Positions 15,425 through 15,914 of a stretch of DNA of 15,914 bases are shown here, one piece after another. The translations under genes and the position numbers were made by a program. The first letter of the stretch is position 1. Each line of letters begins with the position of its first letter. The notes below the pieces were generated by a model. It had not been told where the DNA came from and made no database searches. It worked only from the letters and a program-made list of their open reading frames with translations. This stretch comes from Thermoplasmata archaeon (GTDB taxonomy: Archaea; Thermoplasmatota; Thermoplasmata; Lutacidiplasmatales; UBA184). The DNA is taken from the NCBI GenBank assembly GCA_030040865.1, contig JASHSX010000072.1:1-15914 (forward strand), in the 5' to 3' direction.

Positions 15425-15527
15425 GGTCCACCGGGCTACTAAGAGGGGACCACAACCCATGAAAACCCTTGGGCGGAGCGGGTCGGGGGTGGGACCGCGG
15501 GCGGGTCCGGCCCGTCGGCGTGCCGGG

Positions 15528-15914
15528 CTACGACGGCGTCAGGTCGGGTGCCGTCGGGCCGGTCCCCCGGTCCCGAGGCGGGGTCTCGACCTCGAAGGTG
15601 CTGTGGAGAATCCCGAACTCCCGCTCCATCCGGGCGCGGAGCTCGCCGACGACGCCCATCACCTCGTGGACAGACATCTCCTCGACCTCGACGTGGGCCG
15701 TCATGCAGACCAAGGTCGGGCAGACGGCCCAGACGTGGACGTCGTGGATCGCTGCTACCCGGGGGACCGCCCCCGCGCTTGCCTCGATCGCGGCGATCGA
15801 GAGGTTGCGCGGCGTGCGCTCCGTGAGCACGTCGGTGCCGTCCCGGAACAACGGCAGGCTCTCGTAGACGAGGATCGCGGCGATCACGAGCGCGGTCACC
15901 GCGTCCACGGGGCC
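15528..15914 (-). CDS. cation diffusion facilitator (CDF) transporter, 5' part outside window
   Basis: The visible 128 residues are the C-terminal part of a CDF-family metal exporter, which moves Zn2+, Mn2+, Fe2+ or related ions out of the cytoplasm in exchange for protons. The fragment opens in the last membrane helix, GPVDAVTALVIAAILVYESLPL, close to the family's DP.. helix start. It then has the typical linker LFRDGTDVLTERTP. The cytoplasmic metal-sensing domain follows, with VPRVAAIHDVHVWAVCPTLVCMTAHVEVEE and HSTFEVETPP. The IHDVHVW block and the HSTFEVE block are conserved in CDF proteins and bind regulatory metal ions at the dimer interface. The rest of the gene continues beyond the right edge. 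It is on the same strand as the anchored-protein gene but separated from it by about 100 bp. Confidence 0.9.
   Translation of the reverse strand, partial: GPVDAVTALVIAAILVYESLPLFRDGTDVLTERTPRNLSIAAIEASAGAVPRVAAIHDVHVWAVCPTLVCMTAHVEVEEMSVHEVMGVVGELRARMEREFGILHSTFEVETPPRDRGTGPTAPDLTPS

Overview
This is a G+C-rich, densely coded window that reads as archaeal chromosome, most likely a high-GC Thermoplasmatota-type lineage. The phylum is an inference. The archaeal call rests on TATA-like A+T islands about 26 bp before start codons, several leaderless or very short-leader genes, an archaeal-type RNase HI, small zinc-ribbon proteins, and an N-anchored ectodomain rich in N-glycosylation sequons. I saw no phage, insertion sequence, CRISPR array, tRNA or rRNA.

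Layout. 1-2000: the 3' part of a LysE-type exporter (+), msrA (-) and a six-helix membrane protein of unknown function (-). 2000-4410: a PadR-type regulator and a DrrA/DrrB-like ABC exporter (+), with a palindromic operator candidate in front. 4460-6380: a GyrI-like ligand-binding protein (-), then a separate operon (-) of an 82-aa protein, a 31-aa proline-rich micro-ORF and an HtrA-like serine protease. 6480-9630: a winged-helix protein, then an ABC ATPase and a large membrane partner (+). 9636-11910: a GRAM/PH-like zinc-ribbon protein and an M2-family (ACE-like) metallopeptidase that appears to lack an ATG/GTG/TTG start (-). 12010-12422: two tiny, translationally coupled ORFs of unknown function (+). 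12431-13560: a membrane zinc-ribbon protein and RNase HI (-). 13600-14105: a leaderless cyclophilin (+). 14115-15460: an anchored sequon-rich protein overlapping a four-helix membrane protein (-). 15528-15914: the 3' part of a cation diffusion facilitator (-).

How the genes fit together. Several products concern protein quality and turnover: MsrA repairs oxidised methionine, HtrA and the M2 peptidase degrade protein and peptide, and cyclophilin isomerises prolines. Four transporters (LysE, two ABC systems, CDF) point to export of small molecules or metal. Genes lie in short alternating divergent and convergent blocks. The five convergent junctions are separated by only 6 to 51 bp, and four divergent regions of about 140-190 bp hold the paired promoters. 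The least explained parts are the 49/75-aa gene pair, the small genes in front of HtrA, and the missing start codon of the M2 peptidase.
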